Of a DNA stretch of 32,326 nucleotides, positions 1 through 9,238 are shown in pieces. The notes below the pieces were generated by a model, which was given only the letters and a program-made list of their open reading frames with translations, was not told the DNA's origin and ran no database searches. Source of the DNA: Clostridia bacterium (GTDB lineage: Bacteria > Bacillota > Clostridia > Oscillospirales > CAG-272); NCBI GenBank assembly GCA_017481495.1, contig JAFUPC010000109.1:1-32326 (forward strand). The letters are read 5' to 3'. The position numbers and the translations under genes are program-made. The first letter of the stretch is position 1, and each line of letters begins with the position of its first letter.

Positions 1-947
<947 letters not shown>

Positions 948-1001
948 TTATCTCCTTTTTCTGTTAAAACAAATTGAATTTATATAAAGTGGATTGCTGG
1001 C

Positions 1002-1580
1002 TCAGTTAATGACCTTGACCATTGCACAGCGGATGATTTTGTCGCCTTTCCGGTATCCGCGCTGGAATACTTCGGCGATGACGTTTTCGTCCTGCTCCGG
1101 GTCTTCCTCGTGCATGATGGCATTGTGGATGTTGGGGTCAAATGATTCGCCATTTTCGCCGAATGCTTCGATGCCCATCTTTTCCAGCACCGTGCCGAAC
1201 TGCGAAAGGATCATATTGACACCGTCGGAGAGCTGTTTGGCATCTCCCGCGTTCCCGAACGCCGCGGCACGCTCCAGATTGTCGATGACCGGAATGATCT
1301 GCATCAGGGCATCCGCGTAGGCATCGGTGTAAGCGGCTTCGCGTTCCTTTGCAGTACGCCGGCGGTAATTGTCATATTCCGCGGCCATGCGCAGGTATTT
1401 GTCTTTCTCGGCAGCAAGCTGTGCTTTTGCTTCGTCGAGTTCCTTTGCGATGGGATCCGTATCCGGTGCAGTGTCCGTTTCGTCGGCCGGTGTGTCCCCG
1501 GTCTCCGCGGAGGTCTGCTTGGCTTCGGTCGCTTCCTCTGCCACCGCCTGCTCCGCCTTAGTTTTTTCTTTATCTTTCAT
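1002..1580 (-). CDS. grpE: GrpE nucleotide exchange factor
   Basis: Cofactor that dimerises and releases ADP from DnaK. The 192-residue protein has an acidic, Ala/Glu/Thr-rich low-complexity N-terminus (about residues 1-60), a long helical segment with EYDNYRRRTAKEREAA, then VIDNLERA. It ends in the GrpE beta domain, with DPNIHNAIM and VFQRGYRKGDKIIR. Length is typical for Firmicutes. The ATG at 1578-1580 has an AAAGGA site upstream. It sits between hrcA and dnaK in the usual Firmicutes order. Confidence 0.97.
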   Translation of the reverse strand: MKDKEKTKAEQAVAEEATEAKQTSAETGDTPADETDTAPDTDPIAKELDEAKAQLAAEKDKYLRMAAEYDNYRRRTAKEREAAYTDAYADALMQIIPVIDNLERAAAFGNAGDAKQLSDGVNMILSQFGTVLEKMGIEAFGENGESFDPNIHNAIMHEEDPEQDENVIAEVFQRGYRKGDKIIRCAMVKVIN

Positions 1581-1669
1581 TGAAATATCCTTTCTTTGTT
1601 TCCGTCATTTCATGCATGTTCTGTATGCAGTGGCACTCGCGTGCCGGTGGCACTTCCGTGTTCCGATTG

Positions 1670-2773
1670 CTAACCTTTTGTTCCCGGCGGTGATTTCTGT
1701 CCGGTAAGGGAGGGCGGGGATGCCGCCGTTCCGTCCGATGTGCCGTCCAGCACATGGGAGATGCGATCCGTCATGCAGTCGATGAGCGTGACGACCTTGG
1801 AATAATCCATCCGACAGGGGCCGATGACACCGATGGCGCCAACGACACGACCGTTTTCCGTCAGATTCTTGAAGACAAGCGTAGAATTTTCCATCTGCCG
1901 CACAGTGGTCTCACCGCCGATGATGACGTTGACACCGTCGCTTTTCGCGTGGGTCATCACATCCATGATCTCATCCTTTTTTTCAAGGACATCGAACATT
2001 TCGCGGATGCGGTCCACATCGGAAAATTCCGGGTACTGAAGCATCCGGTTGACACCCTCAAATCGGATATCGCCCGTGTCCGAGGTACCGATGACTTCGT
2101 AGACGTTCTTTATGACCGGGGAGACAAGGTGTGCGTTTTCGCCCATCGCCTGCTCCATCGCCACCATACGCGGCAGGTTGATGCCGTCCATCGGAATGCC
2201 CGCGACGGTTTCGTTGAGCACTTCCATCAGGCGTTTCAGGGTTTCCGCATCGGTTTCAAAGGGCAGGTGTACGGTCTTTGACCGTACTGTGTCGCCGTCC
2301 AGCGTCATGACGAGGATAAAGCTGTTTTCGTCCAGCCATACCGCATCAAACCGTCGGACGACCCCGTGTGCGCTTCCCGCTTTCATGGTCAGGGATGTGT
2401 AGTTGGTCAGAACCGATACCATCTTTCCGGCTTGTTCCAGCAGCTTGTCAAGCGCATCAATGCGGGACTTCACAAGACCGTTCAGCTCTTCCGTTTCCCG
2501 TGAAGAAATCGGATAGCGGTTCATCAGGGAATCCACATAGAGCCGATAGCCCGCCCGCGACGGAACACGGCCCGCTGAGGTGTGCGGCTGTTCCAGATAC
2601 CCCATTTCCTCCAGCTCCGCCATCTCGTTGCGGATGGTGGCACTCGACAGCGCGATCTGCTCATTCTGGGTCAGAAACTCGGAACCGACCGGTTCACCGA
2701 GCCGGATATGCACGTCAATGATCGCTTTCAGGATTTTCTTTTTCCGTTCGCTGAGTTCCGCGGGTTGTACCAT
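1670..2773 (-). CDS. hrcA: Heat-inducible transcription repressor HrcA
   Basis: Represses class I heat-shock operons by binding CIRCE; its folding depends on GroEL. The N-terminal winged helix is plain (LSERKKKILKAIIDVHI, then SSATIRNEMAELEEMGYLEQ and HTSAGRVPSRAGYR), followed by the HrcA core with IGGETTVRQMEN and GPCRMDYSKV. I chose the ATG at 2771-2773 because a strong AAGGAGGT lies 9 nt upstream. An in-frame extension to about 2827 would run into the CIRCE element and adds residues not typical of the family. The resulting 367 residues are slightly longer than usual because of a Ser/Pro/Gly-rich C-terminal tail. First gene of the operon, autoregulated through the CIRCE at 2817-2843. Confidence 0.96.
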   Translation of the reverse strand: MVQPAELSERKKKILKAIIDVHIRLGEPVGSEFLTQNEQIALSSATIRNEMAELEEMGYLEQPHTSAGRVPSRAGYRLYVDSLMNRYPISSRETEELNGLVKSRIDALDKLLEQAGKMVSVLTNYTSLTMKAGSAHGVVRRFDAVWLDENSFILVMTLDGDTVRSKTVHLPFETDAETLKRLMEVLNETVAGIPMDGINLPRMVAMEQAMGENAHLVSPVIKNVYEVIGTSDTGDIRFEGVNRMLQYPEFSDVDRIREMFDVLEKKDEIMDVMTHAKSDGVNVIIGGETTVRQMENSTLVFKNLTENGRVVGAIGVIGPCRMDYSKVVTLIDCMTDRISHVLDGTSDGTAASPPSLTGQKSPPGTKG

Positions 2774-2816
2774 CGTTCTCTGACCTCCTTGATTTTCTTG
2801 GTTTTTTGTTTCCGGA

Positions 2817-2843
2817 TTAGCACTCAAACATCCTGACTGCTAA
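2817..2843 (-). promoter_or_regulatory. CIRCE operator of the hrcA operon
   Basis: TTAGCACTC, 9-nt spacer, GACTGCTAA. This is the CIRCE inverted repeat (consensus TTAGCACTC-N9-GAGTGCTAA) with one mismatch in the right arm as read on the plus strand. It lies between the promoter and the hrcA start, in the early transcribed region, as expected for an HrcA-bound operator. Confidence 0.95.
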
Positions 2844-2852
2844 TCTGTATAT

Positions 2853-2881
2853 ATTATACTCAATTTCAGCGCTTCATTCAA
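2853..2881 (-). promoter_or_regulatory. Vegetative promoter of hrcA-grpE-dnaK
   Basis: On the minus strand TTGAAT (2876-2881), 17-nt spacer, TATAAT (2853-2858), directly upstream of CIRCE. The geometry puts the transcription start beside the operator. Confidence 0.85.
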
Positions 2882-3048
2882 GGATATTTCTTTAATTATA
2901 TGTAAACAGTATATGAACTCTGGCATTCTTTGGATTTTGGTGCTGATTTTTCCTCTCATGAGATGAAAAGAACCACCGTATCGGCGAATCAGCTTCGTCA
3001 GATGCGGCAGTTCCCTGCGGTTTATCTCGGATATTCCATTTTACAACA

Positions 3049-3381
3049 TCAGATTATATGACTGCGGCGCGCCGATTGAATATCCTCATCCGTAATCAAA
3101 GAGAACACACAGGTGTGATATTTTTCGCAAATCCGTTCCGCGCCGGAAGCCGCCGCTGTTCCGGGAATCTGTGTGTCTGCAATGCAGATGACCGCTGCGA
3201 TCAGAACACCGTATTCCACTGTCAGCCGTTCCAGACAAGCATCAAGGGACGTGCCCGAACCGATCACATCGTCGATCACAACGACAGAATCTCCTCTGAC
3301 CGAGGTATAGCCGCACAGACTGCGACCGCGGCTGTCCGGTGATTTTCTGTCATGGAAATATGAAACCGTGACACTGTTTTG
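3049..3381 (-). pseudogene. Remnant of an orotate phosphoribosyltransferase-like gene (C-terminal half)
   Basis: An open frame of about 110 codons with no usable start codon or ribosome binding site at its head. It opens right after an in-frame TGA at 3382-3384. The translation includes RKSPDSRGRSLCG, which resembles the RKxxKDHGEGG loop of PyrE. It is followed by the PRPP-binding motif VVVIDDVIGSGTSLDACL and a PyrE-like tail (CEKYHTCVFSLITDEDI). Intact PyrE is about 210-230 residues, so the N-terminal half is missing, and only 60 bp separate it from the arabinofuranosidase gene. The match to PyrE rather than another type I phosphoribosyltransferase is inferred from the loop order. A GTG at 3277-3279 would give only a 76-residue fragment lacking the catalytic loop. 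Confidence 0.6.
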
Positions 3382-3444
3382 TCAATCAGCGCGGATTCAA
3401 CAGAAATACAACCGTTGATTTACCGACACACCGTTATTCTGCCA

Positions 3445-4896
3445 TCACCCGATCATCACCCTCGTCACCCCTGCCGGTGCGACGGAAACCGTGACACATC
3501 CATCCTTCACGGCGGCCGTTTCCGGCGCTGACAACGTCACACAGTCCGGATTCTCAAACGTATTGTGCGCGTGCGGATCGTCGGCGGACAGCGCAGTAAT
3601 CTCCGCGGTATCGCCAAGCGGCAGGGCAAACGCGGACAGCGTAACATCGACCGGTCGGTCGTAGTTTTTGTTTGCAATGGTCACGCAGACCCCGCCGTCT
3701 TTTTCCGATGCAGAGACAGAAAGGGATTTGTCCGTGGATGCACTTTCCAGCTGCCGCGCGCCCTGGTGCTCCTTGTAAAGGTCAAAAACGTGATACGTCG
3801 GCGTGACAATGGCGTTTTCCCCGCCGGCAAGGAACAGGCAGTGCAGGTTGTTGCACAGTTGTGCGACGTTTGCCATTGCAATGCGGTCGCAGTGGTTGTT
3901 GAACGTGTTGAGGGTCAATGCCGCAATCACGGCATCGCGCATCGTGGACTGCTGTTCAAACAGATTGTACCCTTTGGACGGGCCGGAGCCGCCGGGATGC
4001 CAGCATCCCCATTCATCGACGACGATCTTCACGCGCTTGTCGGGGTCATGGGCAAGCATCGCCGCACTGTGCCGCTCGATGAGCGTTTCCATCTGCGATG
4101 CCCGGTCAACGAGCGTATTCCATTCCTCTTTTGTGAATGCGACCGGGTCACCCGCCTGTCCGCAGTAATAATGAAACGCCAGTCCCCAGAGGTTCGTTCT
4201 GTGCGCAAATTCCCGCATGAACCGTTCCGTCCAATCCATGTTCCACGAATCCGCACCGCACGCGATGTACTTTGCACCGTTTACATTGACAGAACCGCAG
4301 ACGGTCGCGTACTTGATGTATTCCCTTGCGTACTGCTCCGGGGTCATGTTTCCGCCGCCGCCCCAGTTCTCGTTTCCGATGCCGAAATACTTCACGTCAA
4401 ACGGCGCGGGATGCCCGTTTTCCGCACGCTGTGCCGCAAGCGTCGTCGTGTTTTCGGGCATATTGAGGTATTCCATGAAATTCCGCATCTCCATCGGGGT
4501 CTGCGACGTGATATTCGCGGCAACGTACGGCTTTGCGCCGACCATTTCACAGAAATCCATGAATTCGTGCGTGCCGACCGCGTTCGACTCGACTCTGCGG
4601 TCGTTGTTGTACCACCAGTTGACGGTCTTCGGTCGGTTCTCTCTCGGGCCGATGCCGTCCCGCCAGTTGTATGTCTCGGCAAAGCATCCGCCCGGCCAGC
4701 GCAGAACGGCAGGTTTTATGACGCGGAATTTGTCCACGATGAATTTCCGGAAGCCACGGATGTTCGGGATGGGCGAATCCTCCCCGACCCAGAGTCCGTC
4801 GTAGTAGACCCCGCCGATGTGCTCGGCAAAATGACCGTAGATCTCGGGCGCGATGATGCCCCGGCTCTCACAGCCGAGAATGCAGATCTGTTCCAT
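3445..4896 (-). CDS. abfA: Alpha-L-arabinofuranosidase, GH51
   Basis: Releases terminal alpha-L-arabinofuranosyl units from arabinoxylan or arabinan oligosaccharides; no signal peptide, so cytoplasmic. From the ATG at 4894-4896 it is 483 residues. It begins with ILGCESRGIIAPEIYGHFAE, carries RWPGGCFAETYNWRDGIGP, then the acid/base motif FGIGNENWGGGG (Glu near 176) and the nucleophile motif VVDEWGCWH (Glu near 295). A C-terminal beta-sandwich follows. These positions match the catalytic pair known for Geobacillus T-6 AbfA. The frame is open upstream, but that extension crosses two promoters; the chosen ATG has AAAGGA 13 nt upstream. Transcribed divergently from the glycosidase at 5033. Confidence 0.95.
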   Translation of the reverse strand: MEQICILGCESRGIIAPEIYGHFAEHIGGVYYDGLWVGEDSPIPNIRGFRKFIVDKFRVIKPAVLRWPGGCFAETYNWRDGIGPRENRPKTVNWWYNNDRRVESNAVGTHEFMDFCEMVGAKPYVAANITSQTPMEMRNFMEYLNMPENTTTLAAQRAENGHPAPFDVKYFGIGNENWGGGGNMTPEQYAREYIKYATVCGSVNVNGAKYIACGADSWNMDWTERFMREFAHRTNLWGLAFHYYCGQAGDPVAFTKEEWNTLVDRASQMETLIERHSAAMLAHDPDKRVKIVVDEWGCWHPGGSGPSKGYNLFEQQSTMRDAVIAALTLNTFNNHCDRIAMANVAQLCNNLHCLFLAGGENAIVTPTYHVFDLYKEHQGARQLESASTDKSLSVSASEKDGGVCVTIANKNYDRPVDVTLSAFALPLGDTAEITALSADDPHAHNTFENPDCVTLSAPETAAVKDGCVTVSVAPAGVTRVMIG

Positions 4897-4927
4897 AATA
4901 TTATTGTCCTTTCTGTGTGCAAAAAGA

Positions 4928-4956
4928 TTGACAATTCGCTCTGTATATAGTATAAT
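4928..4956 (+). promoter_or_regulatory. Promoter of the clan GH-A glycosidase gene
   Basis: Perfect TTGACA (4928-4933), 17-nt spacer, TATAAT (4951-4956), about 75 nt upstream of the start at 5033. It overlaps the GH51 promoter on the other strand, so the two RNA polymerases cannot bind at once. Confidence 0.88.
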
Positions 4957-4977
4957 ATAAACAAAGCCATTTTGCAA
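4949..4977 (-). promoter_or_regulatory. Promoter of the GH51 gene
   Basis: Minus strand TTGCAA (4972-4977), 17-nt spacer, TATACT (4949-4954), about 50 nt upstream of the GH51 start. Its -10 box overlaps the -10 box of the divergent promoter (4928-4956). Confidence 0.75.
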
Positions 4978-5032
4978 GAGAAAACCGGAAATTTCTTTCA
5001 AAAATTCCGATTCCCCGGAAAAAGGAGTCCTT

Positions 5033-7012
5033 ATGAAAATATCCTTACAGAACTTCACCCCGTGGCTCGTACAGCCGCAGGGAGACGACCGCTATCTCTT
5101 CCCGCGCGGAATGTCCGCACTCCACTTTGATTTTCCTCGCGGCACATTCTGCGGTGAGATCGTCACACCGTCCCAGTACCTGTCCCTTGATGTCACCGTT
5201 CTTGGCGACCGTGCGGCGGGTATCTGCTTTGAATTTACCGAGGAGGATGCGCCCGGCCCCGGTATGACCGTCAAGATGGGCGTTCTGCCGGGACTGAAAA
5301 CACGGCTCGCCATCCCGTTTTCCGCGCTCTCCGGCGGAGATGTCTTTCTGCCGCGTACACCGGGCAAGCTGAAAACCGTTGTCGGCGGACATCCGATGCA
5401 CCTCGACCGTCTTGTGCGTTTCGGTATCTGCGTGGACAAAACACCGCATGATCTGACCCTGAAGCTGGAAAACCTGTGTATTCTCGACGAAGAACCGGAC
5501 TATCCGCTGGAGCACCGCATCATGGTGGACGAGCTCGGTCAGAAAAAGGTCTCCGACTGGAAAAACAAGACCCACGGCAAGGAAGCGCTCATCGCCGCCC
5601 TCCGCGCGGAAGCCGCCGATACGACCGAAACCCCGCTTCCCGACCGTTCTGTGTGGGGCGGCTGGACGAAAAAGAAGCTGAAGGCAGGCACCGGCTATTT
5701 CTCGCTTCACCACGACGGCAGACGCTGGTGGCTCTGTGACCCCGACGGATACGCCTTTTTCTCCACGGGCTTTGACTGCGTGGGACTTGGCGATCAGTGC
5801 AACCTGACCGGCATTACCGGACTGTGTGAAAATCTGCCACCGAAAACAGAGATCGGCTGGTCAAAGGGCAAATGGATGGGCAAGGAGACCGAAAACTTCA
5901 ATTATTTTGTCCACAATGCCTATCTTGCATTCGGAGAGGATTATTACGGCATCTGGGCAGACATGATCCGCCGCCGGCTCATCAGCTGGGGTTCCAACAC
6001 CATCGCCTGCTGGAGCGACATGAACTTCATCCGCCGCGAGAAGATGCCGTATGTCATCATCGGCTGGGGCTATCCGCAGACGAAAACCGCCGTGTTCCGC
6101 GACTTCCCCGACGTTTTTTCACCGGAATTTGAAGAAAACGCAGAACAGTGGGCACATTTCCTCGACGAAACGAAAGGCGATGCGTATCTGCTCGGTTATT
6201 TTCTGTCAAACGAACCGGCATGGGCGTTCGTCAACAACATCAACCTTGCCGCCGCCGCGCTTGCCGGAGCGGAACACACCCACTGCAAGGACTACATTGT
6301 CGGCCGACTGAAAGAACAGTACGGAGAAATTTCCGCGCTCAATGCGGCATGGAACGCTTCCTTTGACAGCTTTGATGCACTGTATACCCCCTTTGAGGCA
6401 GAAGACCTCCATAACACCCGCGCGATGGAAGACCTGCGGCTCTGCGCGCTGGAAATGATCCGCCGCTACATCCGTATCCCCTCGGAAGCCGCCCGCCGTG
6501 TCGACCCCAATCACTTAAATCTCGGCATCCGCTACGCATGGCTCTCCTCTCCCGACTTGGCCGCCGGATGCGAATATACGGACATTTTCTCGTTCAACTG
6601 CTATTCGATGGACCCCACGTCCATGATCGAAGACTTCTCCCGTCTGACCGGAAAACCCGTCATCATCGGCGAGTTCCACTTCGGTGCGCTTGACCGCGGC
6701 ATGGATGCGACCGGTCTGCGCGGAGTCGAAAGCCAGACGGAGCGCGGGATTGCGTACCGGTATTATATGCACCATGCCGCCGCACACCCGGCTTGTCTCG
6801 GTGCCCATTACTTCATTCTGTACGATCAGGCATACCTCGGCCGCTTTGACGGCGAAAACTACCAGATCGGCGCGCTGGATGTCTGCTCCCGCCCGTATCC
6901 GGAGTTTATCGACGGTGTCCGCCGCGCCAACGGTGAGCTTTACGCCGTCGCCGACGGAACGCTTGCCCCGACCGACGAAGCCGCAAAGGAGATCCCCGCA
7001 ATTTCGTACTGA
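5033..7012 (+). CDS. Clan GH-A glycoside hydrolase (agarase/beta-galactosidase-like)
   Basis: A retaining TIM-barrel glycosidase, probably acting on plant or algal oligosaccharides taken up by the cell; there is no signal peptide. Residues 1-150 look like a beta-sandwich. A segment with GYFSLHHDGRRWWLCDPDG and AFFSTGFDCVG (about 221-251) resembles the start of the barrel in agarase-like enzymes (GH50 or relatives). GYFLSNEPAW supplies the likely acid/base Glu394 and PVIIGEFHFGALDRG the likely nucleophile Glu547. Length 659. The ATG has AAGGAGT 5 nt upstream. Substrate is not readable: GH42 and GH50-like annotations are both plausible. The pairing with a GH51 enzyme suggests hemicellulose or arabinogalactan side chains. 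Confidence 0.8.
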   Translation: MKISLQNFTPWLVQPQGDDRYLFPRGMSALHFDFPRGTFCGEIVTPSQYLSLDVTVLGDRAAGICFEFTEEDAPGPGMTVKMGVLPGLKTRLAIPFSALSGGDVFLPRTPGKLKTVVGGHPMHLDRLVRFGICVDKTPHDLTLKLENLCILDEEPDYPLEHRIMVDELGQKKVSDWKNKTHGKEALIAALRAEAADTTETPLPDRSVWGGWTKKKLKAGTGYFSLHHDGRRWWLCDPDGYAFFSTGFDCVGLGDQCNLTGITGLCENLPPKTEIGWSKGKWMGKETENFNYFVHNAYLAFGEDYYGIWADMIRRRLISWGSNTIACWSDMNFIRREKMPYVIIGWGYPQTKTAVFRDFPDVFSPEFEENAEQWAHFLDETKGDAYLLGYFLSNEPAWAFVNNINLAAAALAGAEHTHCKDYIVGRLKEQYGEISALNAAWNASFDSFDALYTPFEAEDLHNTRAMEDLRLCALEMIRRYIRIPSEAARRVDPNHLNLGIRYAWLSSPDLAAGCEYTDIFSFNCYSMDPTSMIEDFSRLTGKPVIIGEFHFGALDRGMDATGLRGVESQTERGIAYRYYMHHAAAHPACLGAHYFILYDQAYLGRFDGENYQIGALDVCSRPYPEFIDGVRRANGELYAVADGTLAPTDEAAKEIPAISY

Positions 7013-7039
7013 TCCGCCCGAAAGGAGGACATTCCCGTT

Positions 7040-7483
7040 ATGACCGTTCTCGCCATTCTCATCTGCATTCTTCCGATTCCCCTGTGCGGGATTCTGACAG
7101 AGGGGGCGCCGACCGCGCTGACGGCACTTTGCAGTCTGCTTCTTTATCTGGGACAGATTTTGTTTTATCTGTATGTATGGAAGCACGACCGGCGCGGTGC
7201 GTGTCTGGTGTTCCGCATCCATGCACTCATCGACCTGCTCGGATACCCGTTTGTGTGTCTGCTCATTTCCGTGTTTGTCGCACTGGAACTGAACGAATGG
7301 CTGCTGTTCTATCCCGCCGCCATACTCCTCTCCAACTTCCCCATCGGCAGTATCACCCTGCCGCTTTCGGATTATGCGGCGGCGACACGGATCCGCATCC
7401 TCCTGCTCGTTCTGTATGTCGGTATCATCTGGGGGTCGTGGATATGGAAACGGTACCGTGATTCCCGACCAAAGGCTTCTTAA
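7040..7483 (+). CDS. Small integral membrane protein, function unknown
   Basis: 147 residues, mostly hydrophobic, with about four predicted membrane helices (near residues 3-20, 27-46, 65-85 and 120-137). A short basic loop WKHDRRG follows the second, and a basic tail (WKRYRDSRPK) suggests a cytoplasmic C-terminus. I do not recognise a family. AAAGGAGGA lies 10 nt before the ATG and the gene starts 27 nt after the glycosidase stop, so the two are probably co-transcribed and share the terminator at 7491-7537. Confidence 0.7.
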   Translation: MTVLAILICILPIPLCGILTEGAPTALTALCSLLLYLGQILFYLYVWKHDRRGACLVFRIHALIDLLGYPFVCLLISVFVALELNEWLLFYPAAILLSNFPIGSITLPLSDYAAATRIRILLLVLYVGIIWGSWIWKRYRDSRPKAS

Positions 7484-7490
7484 AACCAAA

Positions 7491-7537
7491 ACCGTTCCGG
7501 TTTCCTGCACACGCAGAGATGACCGGGACGGTCTTTT
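7491..7537. terminator. Two-way intrinsic terminator between convergent genes
   Basis: ACCGTTCCGG (7491-7500) pairs with CCGGGACGGT (7523-7532), with one G-U pair; the loop holds a second small hairpin (CTGC-ACAC-GCAG). TTTT follows on the plus strand and AAAA precedes it, giving T-runs in both directions. It ends the glycosidase operon and the thiamine operon. Confidence 0.8.
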
Positions 7538-7585
7538 ATCATATCATTACAAAATATGCGGAAACGCACAGCAACGGTTTTCCGC

Positions 7586-8356
7586 TCATTTCTGTGCTTC
7601 GACAAAATAAAGCGGATCGGAAACGAGTGCCTCGTGTCCGCGCTTCCACACCGCCGCGGCATCCATGAGAACGCAGTCGGCATCCAGTACCTTGCCAAAC
7701 GATACCTCGTCGGACGACAACAGATTCAGAATGCGGCTGTATTTCTGCTCGTAATAAATGCCGTCCACGCGGAAATTGTGGCGCAGATGGGTCTGCACTT
7801 CTTCCCTGCCGTCAGGATAACGGACGGTGTACACAAGCGGATGCTCCCTGTCCAGAAGATAGAACGGCTCCGCCGTTTCCTCCACCCCGTGCAGGGTCGT
7901 GTTGTGGTCGGGATGAGAGCCGAGAATGAGGATCTTCCCGCCGACCCCGGGCAAACGGGCAAACGGCGAATGTTCCCCGACCGGCGTGCGGTCGAGATGA
8001 TGCTCCCCGGTCAGAGATTGCGCTTCTTTTCCGTATGCACAGCAGGAATGCGTCGGATGAATGCTCCGGCGCGTGCCGCTGACACGAGTGCGGAAATATT
8101 CCGGCAGATAACCGATGCAGGACGGCGTTTCCGCCGCATCGAACACGGGCTGTTCTCTGGTTACCGTCGCATAGGAAAGAGACGGCAGAACCAGTGTCCC
8201 CGCCCCGCCGAGCAGGGTGAGAAACGCATCGAAGAATCCCGCGGCACCGTCTTCGATCCCGCCAAGGGATTTATAGGAGGTATGCATCAGAACCGTGTCG
8301 CCCGGATGAATGCCGAGCGCGGCAAGGTCTTCTGTCAGCTGTTGTTTTATGTGCAT
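7586..8356 (-). CDS. AAC(3)-family N-acetyltransferase
   Basis: Member of the aminoglycoside 3-N-acetyltransferase (antibiotic_NAT) fold, which transfers acetyl from acetyl-CoA to an amine. It shows the family landmarks: DTVLMHTSYKSLG near the N-terminus, SIHPTHSCCAYG, HSPFARL and ILGSHPDHNTTLHGVEETA, the last containing conserved His and Glu. From the ATG at 8354-8356 (GGGGAG upstream) it has 256 residues, close to family length. It is the last gene of the riboswitch operon, 16 nt after the GNAT gene. Many such homologues are not resistance enzymes, so the substrate is open; the position suggests a housekeeping or thiamine-related amine, but that is inference. Confidence 0.88.
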   Translation of the reverse strand: MHIKQQLTEDLAALGIHPGDTVLMHTSYKSLGGIEDGAAGFFDAFLTLLGGAGTLVLPSLSYATVTREQPVFDAAETPSCIGYLPEYFRTRVSGTRRSIHPTHSCCAYGKEAQSLTGEHHLDRTPVGEHSPFARLPGVGGKILILGSHPDHNTTLHGVEETAEPFYLLDREHPLVYTVRYPDGREEVQTHLRHNFRVDGIYYEQKYSRILNLLSSDEVSFGKVLDADCVLMDAAAVWKRGHEALVSDPLYFVEAQK

Positions 8357-8372
8357 GATCGGTGTTCTCCCC

Positions 8373-9203
8373 TCAGTATCTTTCATAGACGGTATATTCA
8401 TGGTCAAAGGTGTAGCCAAGCTTTTCCGCAAGCTTCACCGATATGGGATTGAGCGCGTCCCAACTCGGATACCATCCGCGGTCAAGACAGGCTAAAATCA
8501 ATGCCGCACCGCAGACGGATGCCAGTCCCTGCCGCCGGTAATCGGGATGAGTGTCGATCTCGATCTCAATGCCGGGCGGAAACGCAGTCATGCCGTCCCC
8601 GTATCCATGAGGATACGAAGAATACGACGACGCTCCCGCGATGATGTGGTCATCCTCCGTCACCACATATCCGATTCCCTGCCGCGCGTAGGTCTCATAA
8701 TCCGGATATCCGGCAACAAAGTCGCGGAATTGCCTGGTTTTAAGGCATTCCTCATACCGTCTGCGGTCAATGGGACAGAGACGGTAACGGTCGGGAAGCG
8801 TTCCGACGATGCGCCGAAGATGTTCCCGGTCAAAACAGGCGGGGTCTTTTTGAATGGCATACCGTGTGCGCTTTTGAAGTTTGTCGCCGAGCGTTGTTTC
8901 AAACAGCTCCGCCCACGCACCGTTCTGCGGGACATAAATGAGGAAGTCCCGCCCGAAATCGTTCGCGGCAAGCGCCGCATCCGGTTCTCCCGCAAAAAAG
9001 CAGAAATCGTTCAAAAGCGCAGCGGAGCTGCGCGGTACAGCACAACTGCGCGGGGCAGCAGCACTGCGTAATGTTCCATCGGACACATAAACCGTCCCCA
9101 TCATCCCCGACAGGCACGACCAGATCATCGTTTCCTGCCACCCATCAAACAACGGAACAAGGCAGGAAAGCTTCTCCGGGTTACAGATTACGACCGCTCC
9201 CAT
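8373..9203 (-). CDS. GNAT-family acetyltransferase
   Basis: 276 residues. The C-terminal half carries the acetyl-CoA site: GIGYVVTEDDHIIAGASSYS, then EIEIDTHPDYRRQGLAS and WDALNPISVKLAEKLGY, the pattern of the 'GNAT_acetyltran' group (PF12746-like). The N-terminal half is divergent and contains an 18-bp, three-copy degenerate repeat (9015-9068) translating to a repeated PRS motif near residues 46-63. The ATG at 9201-9203 has GGAGGTGA 7 nt upstream. It starts 35 nt after thiE and precedes the AAC(3)-like gene. Acceptor unknown. Confidence 0.85.
   Translation of the reverse strand: MGAVVICNPEKLSCLVPLFDGWQETMIWSCLSGMMGTVYVSDGTLRSAAAPRSCAVPRSSAALLNDFCFFAGEPDAALAANDFGRDFLIYVPQNGAWAELFETTLGDKLQKRTRYAIQKDPACFDREHLRRIVGTLPDRYRLCPIDRRRYEECLKTRQFRDFVAGYPDYETYARQGIGYVVTEDDHIIAGASSYSSYPHGYGDGMTAFPPGIEIEIDTHPDYRRQGLASVCGAALILACLDRGWYPSWDALNPISVKLAEKLGYTFDHEYTVYERY
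9015..9068 (-). repeat. Three-copy 18-bp degenerate tandem repeat inside the GNAT gene
   Basis: Units at 9051-9068, 9033-9050 and 9015-9032. The first two read CGCAGTGCTGCTGCCCCG and CGCAGTTGTGCTGTACCG (14 of 18 identical); the third has drifted. In frame, it adds an R-S/Ala-rich six-residue period. Confidence 0.6.
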
Positions 9204-9238
9204 CCCACATTCACCTCCGGTTTGTTATTGTTTACGTT

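Noticed and set aside
2906..3060. Small plus-strand frame near 2964 encoding about 32 residues
   Set aside because: No ribosome binding site, no family signal; probably part of the degraded region after hrcA.
3565..4950. Plus-strand open frame of 461 codons opposite the arabinofuranosidase
   Set aside because: The minus-strand gene has both catalytic motifs at the right positions; the plus frame has none.
7586..8356. Calling the AAC(3)-like gene an antibiotic resistance determinant
   Set aside because: The family has many housekeeping members and the gene sits in a thiamine operon; no evidence for resistance.
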